This document shows, one piece after another, positions 17,070-26,274 of a stretch of DNA of 64,000 nucleotides; the first letter of the stretch is position 1; each line of letters begins with the position of its first letter. This DNA is from Priestia endophytica DSM 13796. GTDB taxonomy: Bacteria > Bacillota > Bacilli > Bacillales > Bacillaceae_H. Both the position numbers and the translations under genes were made by a program. The stretch is taken from positions 10,363 through 74,362 of the forward strand of contig NZ_FOXX01000014.1 of the NCBI RefSeq assembly GCF_900115845.1, given 5' to 3'. Under the pieces are notes generated by a model that was not told where the DNA came from, ran no database searches, and saw only the letters and a list, made by a program, of their open reading frames with translations.

Positions 17070-18191
17070 GTGATTAAACTAAATGTGATATTAGGGCTAA
17101 TAAAGAAGGATTTAAAGGTCACTAGACGTGATCCTGTAACCTTTACTGCAGCTTGTATGGCCCCCTTAATTTTATTATTTATTTCTGTAATATTATTTAG
17201 TGGGGATGGAGATAAATGGCCAATTGGTCTAGTTGTTGAGTCAGAAGGACCGTATTCTCAAGAGTTAGTAGAAGAAATACAGTCTGCAAAATCTAATATC
17301 TCACCTTATTTTGCTATAATCACTATGGATAAAGATAAGGCTAATGAGTTAGCACATAAAGGAAGACTTACCATGGTGATTAACATTCCAGAGGATTTTG
17401 ATGAAAAGTTTGCCAAGAGTAATTCACCAAGTATAAAAACATATCAGTATAATGTAAATACTGATATGTCAAAAAATACAAGATTAAGGCTTGAACATGT
17501 CCTAAGAAATTTTCAGGATAAATATGCAGGAGAAAGTATTAAGAATGATTTAGTATCGCCGGAATTTCAGACAACATTTTCGGATGATACACCTCGAAAA
17601 ACATATATAGCTTTAGGCGTTCTTATATTCTCCCTTATGTTTGGTGGGGTTGTATTTGGATCCTCTATTGTAGTTCAGGAATGGGAAGAAACAACTATAA
17701 AAGAGGTACTTTTATCGCCTACTTCAAAATGGAATTTCATTATATCAAAGTTACTTTCATCTAGTTTACTCTCTCTAACAATATTCTTCATTTTATTGTT
17801 AATTAATATTTTTATATTTAATTTGCACATAGAGAGCCACATAGCTGAACTTATCGTTCTTATTTTAATAGTAGTTATTTCAAGCTCGGCTGTTGGGATT
17901 CTTCTAGGATTATTAGTAAAGACAAACAGGATTACTTTACCAATTTCAATTATATTGTCATTTGCCTTCTTCTTTGTTTCAGGAGGATTCAGCAGTGTTG
18001 CTACTTTACCTGAATTAGCCAGAAATTTAAATATTATTATCCCCCCTTCCTATGTATATGAATCAATTCAAGATATTATCTTATTTCATGTCGTTGGATG
18101 GAATTATGTAAACTCATTAATTATTTGGATTATACTCCTTATAATAGCTTTACCAGCTTCATATATATCCTTTACGAAGAGTAAAATTTAA
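17070..18191 (+). CDS. ABC-2 type permease
   Basis: 373 residues with the same layout as its neighbour (N-terminal helix, extracellular domain, five C-terminal helices; EWEETTIKEVLLSPTSKW corresponds to EWEEDTVKELLLSPVSKT upstream). I choose GTG at 17070, eight bases after AAAGGAG, over the GTG at 17061, which lies too close to that site. Confidence 0.87.
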   Translation: MIKLNVILGLIKKDLKVTRRDPVTFTAACMAPLILLFISVILFSGDGDKWPIGLVVESEGPYSQELVEEIQSAKSNISPYFAIITMDKDKANELAHKGRLTMVINIPEDFDEKFAKSNSPSIKTYQYNVNTDMSKNTRLRLEHVLRNFQDKYAGESIKNDLVSPEFQTTFSDDTPRKTYIALGVLIFSLMFGGVVFGSSIVVQEWEETTIKEVLLSPTSKWNFIISKLLSSSLLSLTIFFILLLINIFIFNLHIESHIAELIVLILIVVISSSAVGILLGLLVKTNRITLPISIILSFAFFFVSGGFSSVATLPELARNLNIIIPPSYVYESIQDIILFHVVGWNYVNSLIIWIILLIIALPASYISFTKSKI

Positions 18192-18334
18192 AGAGTAGTT
18201 TTATCTATACTTCAAATGGATCCAGATGATATGAAATTTCCCTCACTAAAGCAGTCTGCACTAACTATGGGGTAAATATTTATTAACATTTGGATCCAAA
18301 TCACACTTTGAAAAGGAGTAGAAAGTGAATAAAG

Positions 18335-19852
18335 ATGAATAACATTACAAATAAGGTAGTTATAGTAGGTGGAGGACCGGTAGGACTAACTTTATCACTT
18401 ATATTGGCTCGTTATAATGTTTCTTCATTAATTCTTGAAAAAAGGAAAGAAGCTACTCCATTAGATGAATCTAGGGCAATAACATGGATGCCTCGGGGAT
18501 TGGAATTGTTAAATTGGTTAGGAATTTATGAAAAATTTCATGAGAAAGGTGTTTTTCGTACTTTCCATCAATTTAGAAACCAACATCGTGAATTACTTGT
18601 TTTACCTTTCACAACATTGCAAACACCTTATAGTTATTCCCTCCAACTTCCTCAGCACGAAACAGAGACAATCCTTGAAAAAGCAGCTCTGGAGACTGGA
18701 TTAGTGGAAATCAGAAGAGGACATGAAGTAATTGATATTGGACAAACGGAAGAGAGTGTAATGGTTAAGGTTCAATATGAAGATGAGAGCTATAAAATCT
18801 ATGCTCCTTTTGGAGTTGGATGTGATGGTAGCAAAACAATGGTCAGAGAAAAGTTAGAAATAGAAAAGAATTGGAGGGATTTTGGTTTAAACTCAGGAGT
18901 TGCAGATTTTGAATTAAATTGTGATCTTCCTAAGGATGTTTCAAATATTATTTTAGATCCCGAAAGACCTTATGGTTTTTTTTACTTTGCACCTCAACGT
19001 TGGAGACTGATTTATAGAATAAATAAGGGAGAAGATCGGGAAAAAGCAAGTAGTTTTGAATTCGTTCGAGGACTTTTAAATGAAAAGCTACCAAATGTAA
19101 AGATTAAACGTATACTATGGGTAAGTGCATTTAGACTAGGTGAAGGCCAAAGTAATAAATATCATAAAGGAAGATGGGTATTAGCTGGGGATTCTGCTCA
19201 TGCCATGGGACCCTCTGCAGGAGCAGGTATGATGGTGGGAGTACTTGGAGCTTGGAGGCTTGGCTGGAGATTGGCTCTTTCAGTAAATAAACAACATAAT
19301 CTTACTAGACTTCTCCAAGATTATTCAAGGGAACAAAAAGTGGGAGCTGACGAAATACAAGATAATAACGCTATAATCTTTAGAAATATGGCAATAAGCA
19401 ATCCAATCCTGGCTACTGGACGATCAATTATATTAAAGTTTCTTGGATATATTCCATTATTTAAAAAAAAGACTATTGAGAAGGATGCTCTTTTGAATCA
19501 AATTCTACCAGTTTTCGGTGCAGTGGATCAATATGTCTCGAAATCTGCTAGTAATTTAAAATCTTATGGAAAATGGATCCTAGGTAAGAGGATGCCGTAT
19601 ATTTCAAATGAGGAAGGGTCCCATCCCCTAGAGCAAAATACGACTAAACATATGTTTATTTCCATTGGTAAATATCATCCAAAACGTGAGCAAAAGTACT
19701 TTAAATCTCTGTGCCAGGACTCAGAATATCCTATTTGTAAAGAATTTTTGCATATAGGTGCTGACTCTAAATATAGAAAAGATGGCAGGGATTTTGTATT
19801 TGCACTAGTTAGACCTGATCAGCACATAGTCTCTATATTGAAATTAAGTTAA
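18335..19852 (+). CDS. FAD-dependent aromatic monooxygenase/hydroxylase
   Basis: 505 residues. GGGPVG (12-17), GCDGSKTMVRE (162-172) and GDSAHAMGP (285-293) are the three FAD-binding motifs of group A aromatic hydroxylases, the family of polyketide hydroxylases such as those of tetracycline-type pathways. It probably adds a hydroxyl group to the aromatic core. AAGGAG lies 23 bases before this ATG, so spacing is loose. It lies 143 bases beyond the exporter genes on the same strand and ends the cluster. Confidence 0.85.
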   Translation: MNNITNKVVIVGGGPVGLTLSLILARYNVSSLILEKRKEATPLDESRAITWMPRGLELLNWLGIYEKFHEKGVFRTFHQFRNQHRELLVLPFTTLQTPYSYSLQLPQHETETILEKAALETGLVEIRRGHEVIDIGQTEESVMVKVQYEDESYKIYAPFGVGCDGSKTMVREKLEIEKNWRDFGLNSGVADFELNCDLPKDVSNIILDPERPYGFFYFAPQRWRLIYRINKGEDREKASSFEFVRGLLNEKLPNVKIKRILWVSAFRLGEGQSNKYHKGRWVLAGDSAHAMGPSAGAGMMVGVLGAWRLGWRLALSVNKQHNLTRLLQDYSREQKVGADEIQDNNAIIFRNMAISNPILATGRSIILKFLGYIPLFKKKTIEKDALLNQILPVFGAVDQYVSKSASNLKSYGKWILGKRMPYISNEEGSHPLEQNTTKHMFISIGKYHPKREQKYFKSLCQDSEYPICKEFLHIGADSKYRKDGRDFVFALVRPDQHIVSILKLS

Positions 19853-19873
19853 CTTATTGGAATACCAATAACA

Positions 19874-19912
19874 AAGACCGCCCGGTATCCATTAGTGTAT
19901 AAGGCGGTCTTA
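19874..19912 (+). terminator. Terminator after the monooxygenase gene
   Basis: Stem AAGACCGCC / GGCGGTCTT with a 20-base loop, followed by TAAGTATATTT. It closes the right side of the polyketide cluster. Confidence 0.7.
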
Positions 19913-19970
19913 AGTATATTTATGATATATAACTATTCGCTTTTTCACGACAATATTCCAACCTATGATT

Positions 19971-20201
19971 CTAGATATCGAAAAAATCATCGACTTTAGC
20001 ATTCCTATCTACCTTTCTAAGGGCCCCCATTAACTTTTTTAATGTAGGAGTTGTAGGAGTTCGTCTCCCTGAACAAATATCGCTTACTGTACTACGAGCT
20101 AATTTTGTTTCTTTCACTATCCATTCTTGTTTAATCCCCTTCTTATCAAGCCACTTTCCTAATTTACCTCTTTGTTTTCCGGCCAATCTAACCACTCCCA
20201 T
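19971..20201 (-). CDS. XRE-family helix-turn-helix regulator
   Basis: 76 residues; the HTH is QEWIVKETKLARSTVSDICS followed by GRRTPTTPTLKKLM, as in Cro/C1 repressors. The start at 20201 is taken from the frame; no strong RBS is seen. It diverges from the mobilisation-type genes at 20349-22369 and may repress them. Confidence 0.8.
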   Translation of the reverse strand: MGVVRLAGKQRGKLGKWLDKKGIKQEWIVKETKLARSTVSDICSGRRTPTTPTLKKLMGALRKVDRNAKVDDFFDI

Positions 20202-20348
20202 TTTATTCGTAACTATCCAGCATTATGTACACTATTTAGGATTCTTAAACATAAGATTTCGTACTCTAGCGAAAAAAATTTCGAGATAAGGTAAGTTGAA
20301 CAAGCCATACAACATACAATCGACTATACCAACTTAGGAGGCGTTCAG

Positions 20349-20525
20349 ATGGTTACAGTCCTAGGAACAAGCCTAGTGTTATTTACGGTGATCTATGCAG
20401 AGAAAAAAGGATGGGTCGACAAATCGAAAGTGAGAGTGATCATGCAGATTGGAATGAACGTTGGCATCTTGGGAAGCTTGCTCTATTTTTTATACACGTT
20501 GTCCTCTTTTCTTCCTTTCTTATGA
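20349..20525 (+). CDS. Small membrane protein
   Basis: 58 residues with an N-terminal helix (VTVLGTSLVLFTVIYA), a basic middle part and a second helix (IGMNVGILGSLLYFLYTL). AGGAGG precedes ATG by 9 bases. It is the first gene upstream of the FtsK-like ATPase on the same strand. Function unknown. Confidence 0.65.
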   Translation: MVTVLGTSLVLFTVIYAEKKGWVDKSKVRVIMQIGMNVGILGSLLYFLYTLSSFLPFL

Positions 20526-20646
20526 CCAATGTTCCGACCAGGCTAGTAGAGAAAAAGGAATAGGTTCATGATGATCAGAACAACATTTGGAAGCTTCCTT
20601 TTTTAAGGAACTATCTATAGAAGATAAATAAGGAGGAGGAAAAATC

Positions 20647-21813
20647 ATGTGGGAGCTCATGGCGATTCCGGTTTTAACGAGTGCCGCAGCCTTATGGTTT
20701 GGAAGGAATACATCGAGTGAGGAACAGCGTATCGTTCAACAGATCTTTGAGCACTACCATATCCACGTGAAAGACGGAAAAAACAGTCGATATCCTCAGC
20801 TTGTTCGAGAGTGTAAAAGCTCGAAACAAATCAAGCTCATTTATCGCACCCCTTTAGCTTTAGAAGAAAAAACATTGCGAACGTTACAACAGATTTTATC
20901 CGTTACCTTAGATCAAGAAGTGAACGTATCCTTTAAGAAATGGCTTATCATTGAAATTTTAAAGCATAAAATGCCTTCCTATGTGTCGTATCAAGAGGCT
21001 CCCTATCGAAAAGGATGGATGGTTCCATTAGGGAAAAACCGCCAGGGGTGGCACTTTCACCATTTCGACCATACCCCACATACCACCATTTCCGGAACGA
21101 CTCGCTTTGGGAAAACGGTGATGATGAAGGTAATGATGACCTATCTGATTGAGCATCATCCCCAGGATGCTCAATTCATAATCATCGATTTAAAAGGTGG
21201 ATTAGAGTTTGACCGATATAAGAATCTTCAGCAAGTTAAACGTATAGCCAGTGATCCTATTGAGGCTTTATACGCATTGAAACAGGTCCAGGAGGATATG
21301 AAAGAACGTATGGACCGTTTTAAGCGTCAAGGATGGTCCAACATTGTAGACACTCCCCTCTCTCAACGTCTGTTTGTGTTGATTGATGAAGCCGCCCAAC
21401 TGACCCCTGAAAAATTTATGGAGAAAGAAGAAAAGAAGACGTTAGCACAATGTCAATCGATCTTAAGTGAAATCGCGCGCATAGGAGGCGCTCTGGGCGT
21501 TCGATTGGTGTATGGAACCCAATACCCTACTTCGAATGTGTTGAATGGCTCTATTAAGCAAAATGCGGATTTAAAGGTGAGTTTTCGCTTAGGAAGTGAT
21601 TATGCCTCCAAGGTAGCTCTTGATGCGTATGGAGCCGAAACCTTACCTTCAGATATTAAAGGGCGTGCGTTGATTAAAACGCATGAAGTAAAAGAAGTGC
21701 AAGTCCCCTATCTCAATCATGATGAGATATGGAAACGGATTGGAGGGTATGAAGTTGCAAAACAAACAGTTGTGCCAAACGAGACAGGAGAAGATTATGT
21801 ACGCCTTGGATAA
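20647..21813 (+). CDS. FtsK/SpoIIIE-type DNA translocase ATPase
   Basis: 388 residues. Walker A in SGTTRFGKTVMM, Walker B in QRLFVLIDEAAQ, and FIIIDLKGGLEF as in FtsK/HerA coupling ATPases. Such proteins, paired with a replication-relaxation protein, are typical of Bacillus plasmids and ICEBs1-like elements and move or help replicate plasmid DNA. ATG follows AAGGAGGAGG. Overlaps the next gene by 17 bases. Confidence 0.87.
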   Translation: MWELMAIPVLTSAAALWFGRNTSSEEQRIVQQIFEHYHIHVKDGKNSRYPQLVRECKSSKQIKLIYRTPLALEEKTLRTLQQILSVTLDQEVNVSFKKWLIIEILKHKMPSYVSYQEAPYRKGWMVPLGKNRQGWHFHHFDHTPHTTISGTTRFGKTVMMKVMMTYLIEHHPQDAQFIIIDLKGGLEFDRYKNLQQVKRIASDPIEALYALKQVQEDMKERMDRFKRQGWSNIVDTPLSQRLFVLIDEAAQLTPEKFMEKEEKKTLAQCQSILSEIARIGGALGVRLVYGTQYPTSNVLNGSIKQNADLKVSFRLGSDYASKVALDAYGAETLPSDIKGRALIKTHEVKEVQVPYLNHDEIWKRIGGYEVAKQTVVPNETGEDYVRLG

Positions 21814-22369
21814 ATTAGAGTGTATGAGTCGGTCCCAACTTCAAACTCTATTTCAGTTGAAGAGTGTCCGAAATGCTAATCGCGTTCTGTATAATATGAG
21901 TCCCTTTTTAAACCACAAACGTCTGCATGAAAACGTCTATTATCTATCGAAGAAAGGACGTCAACACATTGGATCAGAGAAAAACAAACCTCATTTAACC
22001 CAGCTCGAACATAAAGTGCGACGGAATGATATTTACTTGTATTATGGATGTCCGAAAGATTGGAAAGTAGAACGACCGAATGAATGGAGGATTCAAGGAG
22101 AAAGATATAAGCTCATTTGTGATGCTCGCTTTTCCCTTCAGGGTGTCATTTGCTTTGTGGAAGTGGATCTCAAACAGAAGATGCTCGAAAACAAGAAGAA
22201 AATTAGGTTATATCGTTCCCTCTTTCAAGCTTTGGGCAACCAACAAGCTTTACTCATCTTTTATACAACCACTCTAGTGAGAAAAGAAAGGATTCTAAGC
22301 TGGTGTCAGGAATATAAAGTCAATGCGGAAATTCTAACAACGGAGGATATTGAAAATTATTTTTTATAA
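21797..22369 (+). CDS. Replication-relaxation family protein
   Basis: 190 residues: an N-terminal winged helix (YALDKLECMSRSQLQTLFQL) and a nuclease-like C-terminal half (VCFVEVDLKQKMLENKKK), the arrangement of the replication-relaxation family found next to FtsK-like genes on Bacillus plasmids. ATG at 21797 follows AGGAG, and a longer frame from 21719 lies inside the FtsK-like gene. Confidence 0.78.
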   Translation: MYALDKLECMSRSQLQTLFQLKSVRNANRVLYNMSPFLNHKRLHENVYYLSKKGRQHIGSEKNKPHLTQLEHKVRRNDIYLYYGCPKDWKVERPNEWRIQGERYKLICDARFSLQGVICFVEVDLKQKMLENKKKIRLYRSLFQALGNQQALLIFYTTTLVRKERILSWCQEYKVNAEILTTEDIENYFL

Positions 22370-22434
22370 ATTTATAAACGGCATAGATTTTAATATGGAC
22401 AAATTGCAACCAGGCAGCCCTTATGAGAGTCAAT

Positions 22435-22467
22435 TTATCTTTTAGAACTATGTTCTAAAAGATAAAA
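22435..22467. terminator. Hairpin terminator after the mobilisation genes
   Basis: Perfect 15-base arms (TTTATCTTTTAGAAC and complement) with a 3-base loop. The T-run is better on the minus strand, so it could end transcripts from either side. Confidence 0.55.
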
Positions 22468-22527
22468 ATTAAACAAAAAAATAATGACTCATTTAAGGGA
22501 AATCTATAAAAATAGGTCGAATATACA

Positions 22528-22556
22528 TTGTGCACATTGGTAGAGTTTGCTATAAT
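22528..22556 (+). promoter_or_regulatory. rep promoter
   Basis: TTGTGC (22528-22533), 17-base spacer, TATAAT (22551-22556). It is the best promoter upstream of rep and implies a leader RNA of about 265 bases. Confidence 0.7.
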
Positions 22557-22582
22557 AACAGCAATTAGACAGTTCGGAATAG

Positions 22583-22729
22583 AAAAAAGGTTCAAGGCAA
22601 TCATAGCGATGTTGGAAGCATCCTACGACGGCTCACCGTGCGAAACCACGGTAAACACTTACCTCAAACCTTGTTCACAATAGTTAAAGTTTCTATCTGC
22701 ATTTTACAGTAAAACTTTAATTATTGCAA
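22583..22729 (-). ncRNA. Predicted antisense (counter-transcript) RNA controlling rep
   Basis: On the minus strand, TTGCAA (22724-22729), a 17-base spacer and TAAAAT (22701-22706) form a promoter inside the rep leader. The transcript would start near 22694, contain the GTGTTTACCGTGG / CACGGT hairpin region, and end at a run of six T (22583-22588) after CCTTGAACC, which can pair with GGTTTGAGG near its 5' end. Its length, about 110 nt, and its location match replication-control RNAs of inc18-type Gram-positive plasmids. No expression evidence is available. Confidence 0.55.
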
Positions 22730-22795
22730 GGGTTTATTGTACTCTCTTTCGTAAAGGGTGTGTTTACCGAATTTTTAAACGGTAAACACACCCTT
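22649..22795 (+). promoter_or_regulatory. Transcription attenuator in the rep leader
   Basis: A terminator with 16-base perfect arms (AAGGGTGTGTTTACCG at 22754-22769 and its complement at 22780-22795) followed by TTTTTCT lies 33 bases before rep. Upstream, CGGTAAACAC (22649-22658) is identical to the start of the terminator's 3' arm and can pair with 22760-22769, forming an antiterminator. The antisense RNA from 22694 overlaps this segment, so binding would free the terminator and switch rep off. Confidence 0.65.
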
Positions 22796-22827
22796 TTTCT
22801 TTTCCTACAGAAAAGAGGAGAGAAAAT

Positions 22828-23829
22828 ATGTTAATTTTCAGTGATGATTTTGCCCGTATGCAAAACTATGAATCTTATACGAAAACACAAAATGAACAGA
22901 AACAAATGAAGTATAAATTATTAAGTATGGTAGAGTCTGTATTTGGAGATTCATATGCTCGTTTAAAACCCGAAACACGTAACGCCATTGATATGATTTG
23001 CTTTCTAGCAACAGATAAAGGCTTTGTTTATGCGAAAGATACTTATTTTGCTGAGAAACACGATATTTCTGCTCGTACAATCCGTCGTGTCATGAAAACA
23101 TTAGAAGAAGCCGGAAAGATCGTGAAGGCTCATCGTTCTTCTTCTAAACATAATGGTCGAGGCGCTGCCGTTTATTTCTTTGTGAACCACCCCTATTTCG
23201 CCCATTGGACAACGTATTTTGGCTTTGATGTCCAAGCTGATGTCCAAGCAGAAAATGCTGAAATCCCTTGTGAGAGTAAAGATGAAGAGGCAAAAAAAGT
23301 TTCTACCTATTCTTTACCTAAAAATCATTATATTAAAAATCATTTTATGTACAAAACGATTCCTTTTATCAAAGGAGTCCCAAAACTAATTAATCAAACC
23401 TTTAAAGATGTGTTTAAAGACTCTTTAAAAGATCTTTATATACGTGTACGTGTGGCTTCTCAAAAAGTATGTCAATCCGTATCTATAACTCTTTCTAAAA
23501 AGGATATTCACTCGATTGCTTATGAATCTATTCATGCTTTATTTACATACATAAAAACGCGTTCTATGAGCTTTGAAGAGCAATGTAAGTTGGTGTATCG
23601 TATTGCTTTAAATAAATTTAATGAACTTGTGCAAACAGCAGATAAAAAAGATAAAGAAGAGTCTGTAGTTGTAACCCCTCGTAAAATTGTGCGTAAAGAA
23701 ATGTTGCCGGATTGGTTCCAAGAAAAACAAGAGGATAAGAATAGAACAGAAAGCGAAGAGTCTGTAGCTGTAGTATCTGAAGAAGAAGAAATAGCGAAAA
23801 TGAAGGCTATTTTGGCTCATTATGCGTAA
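22828..23829 (+). CDS. Plasmid replication initiator (winged-helix Rep)
   Basis: 333 residues. The N-terminal 130 form a winged-helix region (ISARTIRRVMKTLEEAGKIV, then KHNGRGAAVYFFVNHPY) like the RepA/Rep44-type initiators of Bacillus plasmids; the C-terminal part is helical and charged. ATG follows AAGAGGAG. The long leader with attenuator and antisense promoter supports a copy-number-controlled rep gene. I cannot assign the exact Rep family. Confidence 0.7.
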   Translation: MLIFSDDFARMQNYESYTKTQNEQKQMKYKLLSMVESVFGDSYARLKPETRNAIDMICFLATDKGFVYAKDTYFAEKHDISARTIRRVMKTLEEAGKIVKAHRSSSKHNGRGAAVYFFVNHPYFAHWTTYFGFDVQADVQAENAEIPCESKDEEAKKVSTYSLPKNHYIKNHFMYKTIPFIKGVPKLINQTFKDVFKDSLKDLYIRVRVASQKVCQSVSITLSKKDIHSIAYESIHALFTYIKTRSMSFEEQCKLVYRIALNKFNELVQTADKKDKEESVVVTPRKIVRKEMLPDWFQEKQEDKNRTESEESVAVVSEEEEIAKMKAILAHYA

Positions 23830-24400
23830 CTATTGCCAACTAAAGGTTGTTAAATCGCTAGGGTTATCAGTGATAAAAATGAAGAAATGGCGAGAATAAA
23901 GCTTATTTCGGTGATTTGAATTTTTGAAGTTATGTATCCACTTGTTAAAAAATTGTGAAAAAGTAAGGAGTCATAAAAATGACTCCTTAGAATTCATGTA
24001 AAATATTTATGTAATATTTTCTCACATAAAAAAGCTCTATAATGCTAGAACTTGTCTATTTTTCTCGAATTGTTGCTATAGATCTTAATGAATAAGGTTG
24101 TTTCTTTCTCTTTGCTATAATTTTTTTCGCATTTATTCTTTCTTTTAATCATCTTTTATAAAAATAGTAAAGAACTACTTTATAAAAGGGTTTCCTGATT
24201 TATTTGAAGTTATAGCAGAATCACTGAGGATGTGATTAAATAGAAATCCATGGTTATAAGAGTTTCTATTATTATATTATATCTCAAAGCCAAATCAATA
24301 AATCATGTATAACAATCCACCAAACTCCTAAAAGGAAACTCATTTTAATTTAAATAGAGAGTAGTAAAAGAAAATAAGGGATTCCCCCTATTTATTGGAT
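23830..24400. other. AT-rich intergenic region after rep, possible origin
   Basis: About 570 bases with no open frame. It contains A/T runs and TTATGTATCCACTTG near 23930, which only loosely resembles a DnaA box. No clear iterons were seen. An origin here or inside rep is a guess. Confidence 0.3.
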
Positions 24401-25012
24401 TCACCAGAATTTCCACCACTTCTTTTCTTTAGCAGTTGCAATCATTTTTCTAGTTTCTTGAACCTCACGCATTAATGAGACAAGTTTTTCATCTCTCTTT
24501 GACGAATTCGCTTCCACGTTTGTTTGAAGCTGCTCATTTTGTTCTTGTAAAAGTTCATTTTGTGATTTTATTTCTTTAAGTTCCTGTTCCATTAAGTCTA
24601 ACCGATCCATAACATCGTTAAACTGTTCTAGTTTCTTCATAATCAAAGTTATCGCCTTGTTCTCTTGTTCGCCTACCTGTTCTTGGGCGACAACCATCTC
24701 ATTTGAATGATCAGTTTCATAGTGGTTACGGTTAAGACTAGTACCAGTTTTCTCGTCTTCTGGAAGCTTTGATAAAACTACTTGAGCCGATGTTTCCATT
24801 GTCATTTTTTTCTCACGAACTAAGTCTTTCATTCTTTGTAACAAGATTATATCTTTGTTTGTAAAGGCTCTCGAGTTGTTCTCATATCTTATAAAACGAT
24901 ACCCTTTTTCTTCTAAAGCCAAGCAATATTTCGTTAAAGAACTACGAGGAATACCAAGGTTTTTAGAAACTTCCCCACCTAAAAATACAAATTCATTCTC
25001 CTGTTCTGTCAT
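24401..25012 (-). CDS. MerR-type HTH protein with coiled coil (DUF3967-like)
   Basis: 203 residues. Residues 8-65 form a MerR/RacA-like winged HTH (GGEVSKNLGIPRSSLTKYCL, then TNKDIILLQRMKD). Residues 115-185 form a long coiled coil, and the protein ends with the basic aromatic tail KEKKWWKFW typical of DUF3967 proteins of Bacillus plasmids. ATG at 25012 follows GAAGGTG. Such proteins are suspected to act in plasmid segregation or gene control. Two decayed tandem copies lie directly upstream. Confidence 0.78.
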   Translation of the reverse strand: MTEQENEFVFLGGEVSKNLGIPRSSLTKYCLALEEKGYRFIRYENNSRAFTNKDIILLQRMKDLVREKKMTMETSAQVVLSKLPEDEKTGTSLNRNHYETDHSNEMVVAQEQVGEQENKAITLIMKKLEQFNDVMDRLDLMEQELKEIKSQNELLQEQNEQLQTNVEANSSKRDEKLVSLMREVQETRKMIATAKEKKWWKFW

Positions 25013-25380
25013 TTTTTCACCTTCCATAGTAAAGTAATTAATTCACACTCTTGTTCGCAAAGTTGTTCCCGCGCTAGAAATACTGCAATAAAATAAAAGG
25101 ACCCGTCCTTGTTCGCGATAAGAACAAGGCTTGTTCTCCATTTCTCTAGAACCATTGATAACACTGGCTTTAAAGGTGTTATCATTAACACTTTTTGTAG
25201 AAAATAAAACCTCTCTTATTTGCAATAAGCTTATATTTTTGAGTGTAAAGATTTTAAAGCTGTTCTCGTGTCTTATAAAATAATAATAATTTTCCTTTGG
25301 AATTAGGTCGTATCTTATAGAAGAAATTTAAGTGTACTGAGATTCCTAGTTCTTTTCCCATTAAGAATGAAATTTGTTTA
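25013..25380 (-). pseudogene. Decayed tandem copy of the DUF3967-like gene (copy 2)
   Basis: Translated fragments align with the intact neighbour: YYYFIRHENSFKIFTLKNIS matches GYRFIRYENNSRAFTNKDII, and REQLCEQECELITLLWKVKK matches QEQVGEQENKAITLIMKK. The frame is broken by several shifts and stops, and the copy ends exactly where the intact gene starts. It contains repeated TTGTTCTC/GAGAACAA words. Confidence 0.6.
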
Positions 25381-25480
25381 TCCTATTCTAGACCCTATTC
25401 CTCTTTTATTCTTACTTTCAATAATACTACTACATTTCTTATTTTAACAAATAGTTCTATGCTGAACTATATTCTCCTTC

Positions 25481-25870
25481 TTATTTATTTACTATAACTT
25501 TTAAATAAACAATAATACGATTTATTAACTTATGCTCTTGTTCGCGATGTTGTTCTCTTGATGAGAATACTGTAATAAAATGGGGGAATCTAATCTTGTT
25601 CTTGATGAGAACAAGACTTGTTCTCCAGTGATCTAAAACCGTTAATAATACTGAGTTTAAAGGTGTTTTTATTACTATTCCTCGTATTTGTGATGAAATT
25701 ATACTCTTGTGTGTAAAAAAAATAAAGTTGTTCTTATGTCTCGTAAAATGATATTGATTTTCCTTGGGTATTAAGTTATGCCTTTTGGAGAGATTAGTAG
25801 GATTAAGATTTCTCATTCTTTTTCTATTAAGAATAAAGCTTCATTCTCTTATTCTAGAACATGTTCGTAT
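25481..25870 (-). pseudogene. Decayed tandem copy of the DUF3967-like gene (copy 3)
   Basis: A second broken copy of the same gene: NQYHFTRHKNNFIFFTHKSI and SREQHREQEHKLINRIIV correspond to the same two segments. It is about as long as copy 2 and is more diverged. No start or RBS remains. Confidence 0.55.
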
Positions 25871-26274
25871 CCTGTTCTTTATACTGTGACAATACTAAAG
25901 TTCTTTATTTTAGCCCAAAAGTCTAATTAGTAGGCTTGTTCCTCAAGGTAACCTGAAAATTTCACATTTTAAAATAATTGATTTCTTTACTTTTGTTGCT
26001 CTAATTATATAGAAATATTTATATTTTATATAATAAAAGTATAAATTATGATTGTTTTTTACTTTTTTGTATTGAGAGATTTTATTTTTCAACATTTTTA
26101 TATAAAAAAGGTATGTATTATATAATTAATTTATTCGAAATATCAATCTTAGCCAGGTGATAGATGGATTAAGAATTTTTTATATAATTTAAGTTAAATT
26201 ATATAAAAAAAAGGTTAGTTTCAAATATAAAATATGTTGAATTCTAATTGGGATAATTAAAAAAGGGAGTAGTA
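25871..26274. other. AT-rich region upstream of parM, candidate centromere
   Basis: About 400 bases with no gene. Several TATATAA/TTATATA words (near 26020, 26100, 26120) lead into the large palindrome at 26176-26210. The setting directly before a ParM-like operon suggests a parC-type site. Confidence 0.45.
26176..26210. promoter_or_regulatory. 35-bp palindrome before parM
   Basis: Perfect 17-base arms (TTTTTTATATAATTTAA and complement) around a central G, 64 bases upstream of the parM start. Candidate ParR-binding site acting as operator and centromere. Confidence 0.6.

Noticed and set aside
20236-20250. TTATGTACACT as a XerD-type arm near the XRE gene
   Set aside because: The preceding 17 bases do not match the left arm or spacer pattern; it may be an operator of the XRE gene instead.
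25013-25930. Repeats with GTTC words as a CRISPR array or iteron origin
   Set aside because: Spacing is irregular and the two long copies translate as fragments of the neighbouring gene.
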